A stretch of DNA of 14,684 nt from JBOHCT01 sp050699055. GTDB taxonomy: Bacteria > Actinomycetota > Actinomycetes > Streptosporangiales > JBOHCT01. The stretch spans positions 1 through 14,684 of the forward strand of contig JBOHCT010000103.1 of the NCBI GenBank assembly GCA_050699055.1. The letters run 5' to 3'. A program made the translations under genes and the position numbers. The notes beneath the pieces were generated by a model. That model searched no databases, was not told the origin of the DNA, and saw nothing but the letters and a program-made list of their open reading frames with translations. Below, one piece after another: positions 6,393-13,386 of this stretch; the first letter of the stretch is position 1; the number at the start of each line of letters is the position of its first letter.

Positions 6393-7250
6393 GTGGGTTC
6401 GTACTCGTGCCTCTCCTTTCTCACCGATTACGGCCTGCAGGACGGATTCGTCGCGGCGTGCCACGGCGTCGCCGCCAGGCTCGCGCCCGACGTGCGGGTC
6501 ATCGATGTCACGCACCTCGTTCCACAGGGAGAAATCCGTCGTGCGGCCGCGGTGCTCGCTCAGACCGTGCCGTACTTCCCGCCGGCCGTCCATGTCGCGG
6601 TCGTCGACCCCGGGGTCGGGACGTCGCGGCGGGCCGTCGCGCTCGAGGCCGGCGACAGCCTCTTCGTCGCACCCGATAACGGCCTGCTCTCATGGGCCGC
6701 CGACGCGTTGGGTGGAGTGCGGCGGGCACACGACATCACCAACAGTGACCTTTTCGTCCACCCTGTCTCACGCACCTTTCACGGCCGCGACATCTTCATG
6801 CCGGCCGGCGCGCGCCTCGCCGCCGGCCTGGAGCTCGCCGACGTCGGGCCGGCCGTCCCGCCCGATCAGCTCACGTACCTGCCGACCCCCAGGAGCCGAC
6901 TCGCTGATGGCTACGCCTGGGGGGAGGTTGTCTCCGTGGACCGCTTCGGCAACATCCAACTCAGCCTCACCGCGGAACAACTCGGCCGGCTCGGGATACG
7001 CGTCGGTGCCGGACTGGTCCTGAAGGTCGCGAGTGGGACGTACAGGGTGTCCTATCGCGACACGTTCGGGTCGGTCACACGGGGCGAGCTCGTGGCGTAC
7101 ACGGACTCGGCCGGACTCGTCGCGGTCGCCGTCAATGGCGGCGACGCGGCCGGACGGCTCGGCCTGCCTCCCGGTACCGGCGTGTGCGTCGCCGCCGTAG
7201 ACCCCCGCGCACGGGTAGGTCCCCTCCCGGGCGGATTTCCCTCGGGATGA
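6393..7250 (+). CDS. SAM hydroxide adenosyltransferase (DUF62, SAM hydrolase)
   Basis: The product is a 285-residue cytoplasmic enzyme of the DUF62 family, which hydrolyses S-adenosylmethionine to adenosine and methionine. It is related to the SAM-dependent fluorinase and chlorinase. Seen in the sequence are LSFLTDYGLQDGFV at the N-terminus, VVDPGVGTSRRAV, APDNGLLSW, TFHGRDIFMPAGARLA, and a C-terminal beta domain with SVDRFGNIQLSL and YRDTFG. The catalytic Asp-Arg-His set of SAM hydrolases maps to D72, R79 and H130. The chloride/fluoride-enzyme loop is not evident, so halogenation is unlikely. The GTG at 6393 is used because it directly precedes the conserved first strand. It is monocistronic as seen, and a hairpin follows its stop. 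Its physiological role is not settled for the family. Confidence 0.92.
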   Translation: MGSYSCLSFLTDYGLQDGFVAACHGVAARLAPDVRVIDVTHLVPQGEIRRAAAVLAQTVPYFPPAVHVAVVDPGVGTSRRAVALEAGDSLFVAPDNGLLSWAADALGGVRRAHDITNSDLFVHPVSRTFHGRDIFMPAGARLAAGLELADVGPAVPPDQLTYLPTPRSRLADGYAWGEVVSVDRFGNIQLSLTAEQLGRLGIRVGAGLVLKVASGTYRVSYRDTFGSVTRGELVAYTDSAGLVAVAVNGGDAAGRLGLPPGTGVCVAAVDPRARVGPLPGGFPSG

Positions 7251-7254
7251 CACG

Positions 7255-7286
7255 CCATGCACAGGTGTGGACCGTGCCACGCATGG
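7255..7286 (+). terminator. Hairpin after SAM hydrolase gene
   Basis: CCATGC (7255-7260) pairs with GCATGG (7281-7286), and inside it GTGG (7267-7270) pairs with CCAC (7277-7280) around a 6-nt loop. A 6-nt bulge lies on the left side. It starts 5 nt after the stop codon. No U run follows, so termination is possible rather than shown. Confidence 0.35.
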
Positions 7287-7327
7287 GTACCAGATGGAAA
7301 CAAACGCCGCATAAGGGGGGAGAGGTC

Positions 7328-7372
7328 ATGGATGGAACGGTCAGGCGCGAACCGGTAGGCCAACGACATTGA
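7328..7372 (+). CDS. Possible 14-codon leader peptide
   Basis: An ATG with an unusually good ribosome site (AAGGGGGGAGAGG directly upstream) opens a 14-residue frame, MDGTVRREPVGQRH, followed by TGA. An in-frame ATG at 7284 would give 29 residues. No family is recognised and there is no run of biosynthetic codons typical of attenuators. It lies about 190 nt upstream of the small membrane protein gene, ahead of several hairpins, so it may be a leader peptide or uORF. It may also be a chance start in leader RNA. Confidence 0.3.
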   Translation: MDGTVRREPVGQRH

Positions 7373-7448
7373 GGACTCGGCAGGGCCGGCCGCCCCCGCC
7401 GCCCTTGCCGTCCCGGCAGGTGTGCCACCGGCCGTCAGCGCGGGCCAA

Positions 7449-7559
7449 GTGCGTGCCGTACGCACACCCAAGGGTCCACCCGGGTCATCCGGGAACGGGA
7501 CCCGCAGTAGAAGATCTGGTCCCTCGTCGGGGGCCTCCTCTTTCCTCGGGCGGAGGAGG
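7449..7559 (+). promoter_or_regulatory. Structured 5' leader with RBS-pairing stem
   Basis: Three hairpins follow each other. GTGCGT/ACGCAC is at 7449-7465 with a 5-nt loop. GGGTCC/GGACCC at 7472-7503 encloses CCCGG/CCGGG (7479-7493). CCTCCTC (7534-7540) is perfectly complementary to GAGGAGG (7553-7559), which is the ribosome site of the next gene. The whole 7251-7564 stretch has no other convincing gene. No known riboswitch consensus was recognised; regulation is inferred from the base pairing. Confidence 0.4.
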
Positions 7560-7564
7560 AACAC

Positions 7565-7876
7565 ATGTGGGCCGCTTTGGTCTTGCCGTTCCTGCTTCTC
7601 GCTCTCGTGCTCTGCCTGGCGCGGATCGAGGAACGCCTGTTTCCTCCCGCTCCGGCGGAGCACGAGGCCGCGGAGCAGCCGGCGCGGCTTCCAACGTACC
7701 TACACGCGGAGCCTTACCCGCGACATCCGAACGGCGGCAGCCACGTCGGTGTCGCGCACGTGAGGGTGCCGCAACGACAGCACGCACACTACAGGGGGTC
7801 GCACCGTGCGTCGGCTGGCGCACGGACGCTGCGACACCGGGACACGCGACGCCCAGCTACCCGGGGCGGCACATGA
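7565..7876 (+). CDS. Small single-pass membrane protein, unknown function
   Basis: The product is a 103-residue protein. It starts MWAALVLPFLLLALVLCLAR, one hydrophobic helix of about 18 residues at the extreme N-terminus, followed by RIEERLFPPAPAEHEA and a polar, His/Arg/Pro-rich tail. The ATG has an excellent ribosome site (GGAGGAGGA, 5 nt spacing). The N-terminal helix pattern resembles small uncharacterised actinobacterial membrane proteins; the tail matches nothing I recognise and may be fast-evolving. The N-terminus would act as a signal anchor with the tail probably cytoplasmic (positive-inside rule). The ribosome site can pair with an upstream CCTCCTC, so translation may be regulated. 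It is convergent to the SpoU methyltransferase gene, 21 nt away. Confidence 0.6.
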   Translation: MWAALVLPFLLLALVLCLARIEERLFPPAPAEHEAAEQPARLPTYLHAEPYPRHPNGGSHVGVAHVRVPQRQHAHYRGSHRASAGARTLRHRDTRRPATRGGT

Positions 7877-7892
7877 AAGAGCGCCCGCCCGG
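7861..7892. terminator. Hairpin between convergent small membrane protein and SpoU genes
   Basis: GGGCGG (7864-7869) pairs with CCGCCC (7885-7890), extendable by CC/GG past a one-base bulge, around a 15-nt loop that includes the stop codon of the upstream gene. The position between two converging genes suits a bidirectional terminator. There is no U run and the region is GC-rich, so support is modest. Confidence 0.3.
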
Positions 7893-7897
7893 TCATG

Positions 7898-8710
7898 TCA
7901 CGTGCCTGACGGGCCGAGCAGGTAACAGGCGACCGCCGCGGCGGATGCGACGTTCAGCGAGTCGACGCCGCGGGTCAGCGGTATGCGCACCGCGAGGTCG
8001 GCCTCGTGCAGCCACCGGGAGGAAAGGCCGTCGCCCTCCGTCCCCAGGAGGAGTGCGCACCTGTCATCCGCAGCGGGCGCCGCCACGTGGATCGGGGCCG
8101 CGTCCTCCGACGGCGTGAGCGCGAGCAGGCGGAACCCCCGCGCCCGCAGCTCCGCCAGCCCATCGTGCCAGCTGCCCAACCGCGCGTACGGCAAGGAGAA
8201 GACGGCCCCCATCGACACCTTGATGGCGCGTCGGTAAAGCGGATCGGCGCAGCGCGGCGCGAGGAGCGCGCCGTGGATGCCGAGCGCCGCAGCGCACCGG
8301 ACGATGGCCCCGAGGTTCGTGTGGTCGACGATGTCCTCGCAGACGACAAGCCGGGAAGCGTGCGCCGAAACCTCGGCGACCGAGGGAAGAGGCAGTCGGC
8401 CCATGGAGGCGAGCGCACCACGATGAACATGAAACCCTGTCACGCGCTCGGCCACATCGTCGGCGACAAGGTAGACGGGGGCACTGGTCTCGTCGAGCAC
8501 GTCGGCGAGCGAGCGCAGCCACCGCCGTGTGACGAGAAACGACCGTGCGGGGTAGCCGGCCCGCAGCGCACGGCGGATGACCTTCGCGCCCTCCGCGATG
8601 AAAAGGCCGTGCTCGGCCTCCAGGCTCTTGCGCAGCTCGACGTCCCGGAGACGTACGTAGTCGCCGAGGCGGACGTCGTCCGCGCCGTCGATCGCGATGA
8701 CCCGTGCCAC
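7898..8710 (-). CDS. SpoU/TrmH-family RNA 2'-O-methyltransferase
   Basis: The product is a 270-residue SPOUT-class enzyme that methylates a ribose 2'-OH in rRNA or tRNA using SAM. An N-terminal substrate-binding domain contains LFIAEGAKVIRRAL and FLVTRRWL. The C-terminal knotted domain carries all three SpoU motifs: TNLGAIVRCAAALG (motif 1, with the catalytic Asn-Arg set), LLLGTEGDGLS (motif 2) and IPLTRGVDSLNVASAAAVA (motif 3). The GTG at 8708-8710 begins the conserved N-terminal strand. ATGs at 8758 and 8830 are possible but add low-complexity Arg/Pro residues. No strong ribosome site marks the start. The target nucleotide cannot be told from the sequence. The gene stands alone, convergent with the small membrane protein. 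Confidence 0.92.
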   Translation of the reverse strand: MARVIAIDGADDVRLGDYVRLRDVELRKSLEAEHGLFIAEGAKVIRRALRAGYPARSFLVTRRWLRSLADVLDETSAPVYLVADDVAERVTGFHVHRGALASMGRLPLPSVAEVSAHASRLVVCEDIVDHTNLGAIVRCAAALGIHGALLAPRCADPLYRRAIKVSMGAVFSLPYARLGSWHDGLAELRARGFRLLALTPSEDAAPIHVAAPAADDRCALLLGTEGDGLSSRWLHEADLAVRIPLTRGVDSLNVASAAAVACYLLGPSGT

Positions 8711-9144
8711 CTGCCCAGTCTCGTGCCTCAGGAACGAAGGCCACGGCGCCGGCCGCATTCTGGCGCGTTGTACAGTGCGGGCGCGAGACCGGGCGACGGC
8801 CTCTCGGCGGCCACGAGCGCCGGGCCCCATATGTGTCGGGACACAACACCGCGGCGTTACACCGATGGCCAGTTACGGTCAGGAGCGCACGCGGCTCTGG
8901 GCCTTGCCGACCGCCCGGTCCGAGACTAGCGTCAACGGCCAGGAAATATGGAGAATTGTAGGTTGGAAATTGGCGTATATCATTTCTTTTCCCCCGACGA
9001 CGGCGCATTCAGCTTTCGCCGTTCGATGTCTGTCAGCCTTCGGATCCGCTGACCTGACCGGCCACTCTTCCGGCGGTGCGACACGTGCACGACCGTGTCT
9101 GTCTTCACCCAGACAGGCGCGCCCGTCCACATGAGGAGGTCTGC
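8711..9144. other. Divergent intergenic region between SpoU and protease genes
   Basis: These 434 nt separate divergent genes and contain no convincing gene. Most is GC-rich, but 8941-9000 is clearly more A/T-rich than the surroundings and contains the only promoter-like pair I can propose. No tRNA, attachment site or repeat was recognised. Confidence 0.6.
8956..8983 (+). promoter_or_regulatory. Candidate protease promoter (TTGTAG - 16 nt - TATCAT)
   Basis: TTGTAG (8956-8961) and TATCAT (8978-8983) are spaced by 16 nt within the A/T-richest patch of the region. Transcription from here would leave a 5' UTR of about 155 nt before the protease start. This is a pattern match only. Confidence 0.3.
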
Positions 9145-10329
9145 ATGTCCTTAAGACGTTCTCGCGCGTACAGGTGGCGGCTGGCCGTCGCCGCTGGGGC
9201 CGGCATCTCCGCGCTCGCCGCCGTACCGATCGCGGTGCCCGTCGCACATGCCTCTCCAGCGATGGGTGGGTCGGCCAGGTCGGCCACGGCCGGCCAGCGG
9301 GTCGCGGCCGATACGCAGATGGTTCGGTCCATGGCCGACGATCTCGGCGTTACCCGCCCCGAGGCGGTGACGCGCCTGCGTAGCCAGGACGGTAAGGACG
9401 CACTCGCCGATCGGCTGAGCCGTGCGCTCGGGCCGAGGGCCGCGGGAGCGTTCGTCGACACCCGTACCCACGATCTCGTAGTCAACGTCACGAGCTCGCG
9501 GGCGGCCCAGCGGGTACGCTCCGCAGGCGCACGCGCCCGCCTCGTCGAACGGAGCATACCGCGACTCGAACGGGTCAGGTCGATGCTCGAGCGAAACGCC
9601 GTGACCGGCACCACGCTCGCCGTCGACGTCCGCTCGAACACTGTCGACGTCACCGTGCCCGCGAGCATGACGGGGGCGCGCGCGGACGGGTTCGTGCAGC
9701 GTGTGCGGTCCTTCGGCGACGCCGTCCAGGTCACCCGGGTCCCCGGGAGTCCGCGCCCGCAAGCCCTCTACGGCGGGGAAGCGATCACCGGCGGCGGCGC
9801 TCGCTGCTCGACCGGCTTCATCGCGCAGGGCGGGGGAACCGAGTACGTGCTCACGGCGGGCCACTGCACCGGCGAGATCTCGTCGTGGAGCAGCAACGAC
9901 GGCTACGTCGGGCCGAGCGTCGATTCCCACTTCCCCGGCACCGACTACGGGCTGATCCGCATCGACGGCTCGGTCGACGCCGTAGGGCAGGTGCTCGACA
10001 ACGGCGGGACGTACGAGATCACGCACGCCGGTAACCCCCCGACCGGAACCTACGTCTGCAAGACCGGCTCCACCACAGGCACGACGTGCGGGCGCATCCT
10101 CGACTACGACGTCACCGTCAACTACGCCCAGGGCACGGTCCGCGGGCTGATCGAGACCGACGTCTGCACCCAGGCCGGCGACAGCGGCGGAGCGTTGTTC
10201 GCGTCCGGCAACGAGGCCGTGGGCACGGTTTCCGGCGGCACCACCGTCGGCTGCTCCAACTCGCAATTCCGCTCCTACTTCGAGAACGCCTCTCAAGCCC
10301 TGAACGCTTATGGTCTGACCCTGGAGTGA
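9145..10329 (+). CDS. Secreted S1-family serine protease (streptogrisin/alpha-lytic type), pre-pro form
   Basis: The product is a 394-residue chymotrypsin-fold protease. An Arg-rich n-region and hydrophobic core (residues 1-33) end at a likely AHA-S signal cleavage after residue 36. A long pro-region follows (about 37-200), with LVVNVTSSRAAQRVRSAGA and TTLAVDVRSNTVDVTVP blocks typical of self-folding pro-domains. The mature domain starts near ALYGGEAITGG. The catalytic triad is H240 (LTAGHC), D267 (TDYGLIRID) and S347 (GDSGGALF). Six cysteines in the mature part (STGF region, GHC, YVCK, TTCGR, DVCT, VGCS) fit three disulfides. The ATG at 9145 has a GAGGAGGT ribosome site (9133-9140). The expected role is extracellular protein degradation after autocatalytic pro-peptide removal. 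No chitin- or carbohydrate-binding domain is attached. Confidence 0.95.
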   Translation: MSLRRSRAYRWRLAVAAGAGISALAAVPIAVPVAHASPAMGGSARSATAGQRVAADTQMVRSMADDLGVTRPEAVTRLRSQDGKDALADRLSRALGPRAAGAFVDTRTHDLVVNVTSSRAAQRVRSAGARARLVERSIPRLERVRSMLERNAVTGTTLAVDVRSNTVDVTVPASMTGARADGFVQRVRSFGDAVQVTRVPGSPRPQALYGGEAITGGGARCSTGFIAQGGGTEYVLTAGHCTGEISSWSSNDGYVGPSVDSHFPGTDYGLIRIDGSVDAVGQVLDNGGTYEITHAGNPPTGTYVCKTGSTTGTTCGRILDYDVTVNYAQGTVRGLIETDVCTQAGDSGGALFASGNEAVGTVSGGTTVGCSNSQFRSYFENASQALNAYGLTLE

Positions 10330-10394
10330 TCACGCGACTCCACCGACCGGAGGACTCGCCGTCCGCGCCGTGACGCAAGGGCCGCTACGGTGCG

Positions 10395-10412
10395 GGCGAG
10401 CGAGTTCTCGCC
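10395..10412 (+). terminator. Hairpin downstream of protease gene
   Basis: GGCGAG (10395-10400) and CTCGCC (10407-10412) form a perfect 6-bp stem with a 6-nt loop, 66 nt after the protease stop. It lacks a U run; termination is possible but weakly supported. Confidence 0.3.
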
Positions 10413-10527
10413 ACGATGAGCGAAAGCCGGGTCCGGGCGGCGACAGGCACATTCGATGGTGCCCGGACGCCATGGCGACTCGCTTTCGTCATGTTTTGTC
10501 CCCGCCAATCGGGGCACGGAACCACGC

Positions 10528-11202
10528 GTGCGGCGAGTGCGACGAGCACTGACAGGCGTGGCGGTCCTGGCCCTTCTCGGCGCGATCGTCGCTGGCGGCG
10601 TGGGCATCGGCATCGCGAAGGTACTGCCGAAGGATCGCCTGGGCTATGCCCCACCGCCTTCCCGCTCCGCTCGTCCCCAGTCACCGGCCACGTCGCCCAC
10701 CACAGCACCGACGAAGCGCGCCCCCACCCCGAGTCCGAGCACAAGCCCGACCCCGACGCGCGGACCGCCCAAACCACTCCACGTGGCCAGCGCGAACGCC
10801 TACGACCCGCTCGGCGACGGACAAGAGTACGACGGGCTCGCTCCGCTCGCGATTGACGGTGACCCTGGCACCGCGTGGCGCACGGAGCGCTACGACACCT
10901 CCACGCTCGGCAATCTCAAGGAGGGGGTGGGCCTGATGCTGGACCTCGGCCGCCCGCGGTCGGTCCGGAAGGTCCAGCTCACACTGATATCGGGCGGGGG
11001 CTCGGTGGTGCTGCGCGCGGGAGATGAAGACTCCCTCGACGCCCTGTCCGCCGTGAAGACGGTGAAAGACGCGCCGCGTTCGCTCACCGTCCGGCTGCAG
11101 AAAGGCAGGAGCGCGCGTTACTGGCTCGTCTGGTTCACCGAGCTTCCACCGGGCGACGGCGGGTATCGCGGTGGGGTGGCGGAGATCGTTCTGTCCGGTT
11201 GA
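10528..11202 (+). CDS. Membrane-anchored protein with Pro/Thr-rich stalk and discoidin-like domain
   Basis: The product is a 224-residue protein. A basic start (MRRVRRALTG) leads into one membrane helix (about residues 8-30). A Pro/Ser/Thr-rich stalk (about 40-83) follows, with repeated S/T-P units. A beta-sandwich domain (about 84-224) contains ANAYDPLGDGQEYDGLAPLA, DGDPGTAWRTERY, GVGLMLDLGRPRSVRKVQL and a terminal WFTELPPGDGGYRGGVAEI strand. This resembles the discoidin/F5-8C-like extracellular domains found on actinobacterial Ser/Thr kinases and MviN-type proteins, here without the kinase. The predicted topology puts the stalk and domain outside the cell, probably binding a glycan or wall polymer. 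The GTG at 10528 is a choice by length; GTG at 10537 or ATG at 10456 are alternatives, and no strong ribosome site decides it. The ligand is unknown. Confidence 0.75.
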   Translation: MRRVRRALTGVAVLALLGAIVAGGVGIGIAKVLPKDRLGYAPPPSRSARPQSPATSPTTAPTKRAPTPSPSTSPTPTRGPPKPLHVASANAYDPLGDGQEYDGLAPLAIDGDPGTAWRTERYDTSTLGNLKEGVGLMLDLGRPRSVRKVQLTLISGGGSVVLRAGDEDSLDALSAVKTVKDAPRSLTVRLQKGRSARYWLVWFTELPPGDGGYRGGVAEIVLSG

Positions 11203-11237
11203 GCCCTGCACTGAGCGAGCGGCTCGAACCTCAGGGC
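11203..11237 (+). terminator. Hairpin at the stop codon of the discoidin-like gene
   Basis: GCCCTG (11203-11208) pairs with CAGGGC (11232-11237), and GAGC (11213-11216) with GCTC (11222-11225) inside it, immediately after the TGA. Nested arms directly after a stop and before the next gene suit a terminator, although no U run is present. Confidence 0.45.
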
Positions 11238-11284
11238 CGGCCCCGCCCTTGACGCCCCGCGCTCCGGGCCGTTAAGAAGGCCTC

Positions 11285-12535
11285 GTGGCTTCGGCGTCGG
11301 ACATGACGCTCCCGGAGATCGACCATACCGACCCAAGCTTGGTCGGCGACCGGTTCCACGCCGAGTTCACGGATCTGGCCAGGCGGAGTTGGTTGGCCCG
11401 ATCGTCGCTCGGATACGTGGTTCTCGAGCGCCAGGCGGTCAGCGACCTGCTCCGTGACCGCCGTCTGGTCTTCCCCGCCGTCCAGCTGCTCGAACTGCAG
11501 GGAGTGCGCGACGGGCGGATCCATGAGCGGACGAGAAACGGCATCATGGCCCTGAACGGCGAGGCCCACGCTCGCCTGCGGCGCCTCGTCGCCCCCGCGT
11601 TCGCCCCTCGGGCGGTCGAGAGGCTCCGCTCCCGGGTGGAAGATCTCTTGGCCGACCTGTGGGGTGAGGCCGCGCCGAAAGGGCACTGCGACTTCGTCTC
11701 GGCCATCGCCACACCCCTTCCGTCCCTCACCATCGCCGAGCTGCTCGAGGCATCGGGCGACGCCGAGCGGCTCGCCCACTGGTCGGGCATGCTGCAAGCG
11801 GTGTTCGACCTTGACCTCGCGGGGCGGCGGACGGCGATCGAGCGTGCGTACGACGAGGTGCAGGAGTATGTCCTGCGTCTGCTTCGCCAGCGACGCCGGC
11901 GCCCCGGGCCCGACCTGGTCTCCCACCTGGCCACCGCCGAGGTGGGCGGGGAGCGGCTGACGGACCAGGAGTGTGTCTCTCTCGTCGCGGCGGTGATCGC
12001 CGGGGCCACCGATACGACGCAGGCCCAACTGGCCCACGGCATGCGACTGTTCATCGAACACCCGGATCAGTGGGAGCTGTTGGCCAGCGACCCCGACCTG
12101 GCTGGGCCAGCCGCCGCCGAGGTGCTGCGCTTCGAGCCGAGCACGCCATTCACCGCGCGGTTGGTGGTCGAGGGCCTCACCTACCGTGGGATCTCCTTCC
12201 CCGCCGGCACGGTCCTCTTCGCGTGCGCCACCACGGCCAACCGGGATCCGGCCACCTACACCGACCCGGATCGCTTCGACATCGCCGCCGAGCGCGGCGG
12301 CGCACAGCCGTTGACCTTCGGCGCTGGTGCGCACTTCTGCCTGGGCGCCAATCTGGCCCGCATCGAACTCGAGGAGGCTTTCGCATTCCTCGCGCGCCGC
12401 ATGCGTGACCCCCGCTACGACGGCAAGCCCGTCTTCGGCCCGCTCGGCGGTATTTATCGGATGAAGGCTCTGCCCATCCGTTATTCCGTCGACTTACTGT
12501 ATTGGCCGCAGCCGTCAACGTACCCAGCACCGTAG
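11285..12535 (+). CDS. Cytochrome P450 monooxygenase
   Basis: The product is a 416-residue soluble bacterial P450. The C-helix haem contact is in GEAHARLRRLVAPAF. The I-helix oxygen-activation motif is A239-GATDTTQ. The K-helix ExxR is E279-VLR, and the haem loop is FGAGAHFCLGANLAR with the axial ligand C352. All essential residues are present and the length is typical. P450s of this class take two electrons from a ferredoxin and its reductase to hydroxylate or otherwise oxidise small molecules. No ferredoxin or reductase gene is adjacent, so redox partners must come from elsewhere. The GTG at 11285 has AAGAAGG just upstream; an ATG at 11303 is the alternative. The substrate cannot be predicted. 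The downstream gap contains a long inverted repeat and the convergent TetR gene. Confidence 0.95.
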   Translation: MASASDMTLPEIDHTDPSLVGDRFHAEFTDLARRSWLARSSLGYVVLERQAVSDLLRDRRLVFPAVQLLELQGVRDGRIHERTRNGIMALNGEAHARLRRLVAPAFAPRAVERLRSRVEDLLADLWGEAAPKGHCDFVSAIATPLPSLTIAELLEASGDAERLAHWSGMLQAVFDLDLAGRRTAIERAYDEVQEYVLRLLRQRRRRPGPDLVSHLATAEVGGERLTDQECVSLVAAVIAGATDTTQAQLAHGMRLFIEHPDQWELLASDPDLAGPAAAEVLRFEPSTPFTARLVVEGLTYRGISFPAGTVLFACATTANRDPATYTDPDRFDIAAERGGAQPLTFGAGAHFCLGANLARIELEEAFAFLARRMRDPRYDGKPVFGPLGGIYRMKALPIRYSVDLLYWPQPSTYPAP

Positions 12536-12630
12536 ATGAGACTCGGCCGGGCTCTGCGCGGTCGTCGACGACGGCAAAGCGCTCCAAGGCCGGTACTACA
12601 GCGACACTTTGCGTCAGATGCTGACGGGCG

Positions 12631-12690
12631 CTCCATGATCGCGAAAACATGTCCTCGTCATAGGACGTAAGAGTCTTCGCGATCATGGAG
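12631..12690. repeat. 60-bp inverted-repeat element in the P450/TetR convergent gap
   Basis: CTCCATGATCGCGAA (12631-12645) and TTCGCGATCATGGAG (12676-12690) are perfect 15-bp inverted arms around a 30-nt centre. The centre holds a second stem, GTCCT (12651-12655) with AGGAC (12662-12666). The flanking sequence (12536-12798) has no convincing gene. The element resembles a MITE or IS-end remnant or a REP-type repeat, and its position could let it terminate transcription from both sides. No target-site duplication was recognised. Confidence 0.75.
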
Positions 12691-12798
12691 GTCCAACAGG
12701 GTGCTTCTCGCCGAGGTCGCGGATGTGCCTCCGGGACAGGCTCCCTCACACCGCGCCACGACTTCCGGAACCACGTTGCCAACCAGCACGGACCGCCG

Positions 12799-13380
12799 TC
12801 ACACGGTCTCGACGCGTGTCAGGTCGCTGACCACAGCGAGACTTTCACGTTGCAGCTCGACCAGGTCGCGGGTCTCATCGGGAGCGATCCATCGGGCGAA
12901 GGCCGTGCTGAACACGGACACGACGAGATCGGCGGCCAGGCGAGCCGGCACCTCGGCGACCCCGCGAGCGGCGAGCACCGCGGTCATGGCCTGGGAGAGC
13001 TTCGCCAGCTTGAGCGACTCCCGTTCGCGCAGCTGCTCGTTCGCGGTGATGAGCTCGTTCCGCGCGCGTGCGTGATCCCGACCCCGCAGATCCTGCAGCG
13101 CTCCTCCCCCGGCATCCAGCGCAGCGACCAGCAGGTCGGCCAGGGACGCGTCTGCCGGTGCGCCGGCCATCGCGTCGGTGAACAGTGCCTCGAACTCCTC
13201 CTCCTCGCCGGCGAAGAGCACCTCACGTTTGTCCGCGAAATGCCGGAAGAACGTCCGTTCGGTCACCCCGGCCCGCCCGGCGATCCCGGCCACCGTCGTC
13301 GCTTCGTAACCGTTCTGCGCGAACTGCTCCATCGCCGCTCGCTGCAGACGATCTGACGCCCCGGGTGCCCACCGTGCCAT
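12799..13380 (-). CDS. TetR-family transcriptional regulator
   Basis: The product is a 193-residue regulator. The N-terminal helix-turn-helix (about residues 28-47) reads TTVAGIAGRAGVTERTFFRH and is followed by FADKREVLFAGEEE, the classic TetR continuation. The remaining all-helical part is the ligand/dimer domain, of normal length. The ATG at 13378-13380 begins the family N-terminus; an ATG at 13404 is less likely. TACGAT lies exactly 6 nt upstream, suggesting a leaderless mRNA. The gene is divergent from an SDR gene 104 nt away, and two related palindromes lie between them, one over its own -35 region. It therefore probably represses both itself and the SDR genes until a small molecule binds. 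The ligand is unknown. Confidence 0.92.
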   Translation of the reverse strand: MARWAPGASDRLQRAAMEQFAQNGYEATTVAGIAGRAGVTERTFFRHFADKREVLFAGEEEEFEALFTDAMAGAPADASLADLLVAALDAGGGALQDLRGRDHARARNELITANEQLRERESLKLAKLSQAMTAVLAARGVAEVPARLAADLVVSVFSTAFARWIAPDETRDLVELQRESLAVVSDLTRVETV

Positions 13381-13386
13381 GCCCGC

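Noticed and set aside
9151..10296. A 381-codon minus-strand frame across the protease gene
   Set aside because: Pure antisense of a protease with a complete triad and signal peptide; no motif of its own.
12701..12745. A short frame reading LLAEVADVPPGQA that recalls the N-terminus of ISAs1-type transposases
   Set aside because: The similarity covers only about ten residues and the conserved continuation is absent, so no insertion-sequence call is made.
12177..12782. A 201-codon minus-strand frame running from the P450 3' end through the inverted repeat
   Set aside because: Half of it is P450 antisense and the rest crosses a palindrome; no family recognised and no ribosome site.
12685..13356. 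A 223-codon plus-strand frame opposite tetR
   Set aside because: Antisense of a well-supported TetR gene; the start lies inside the inverted repeat arm.
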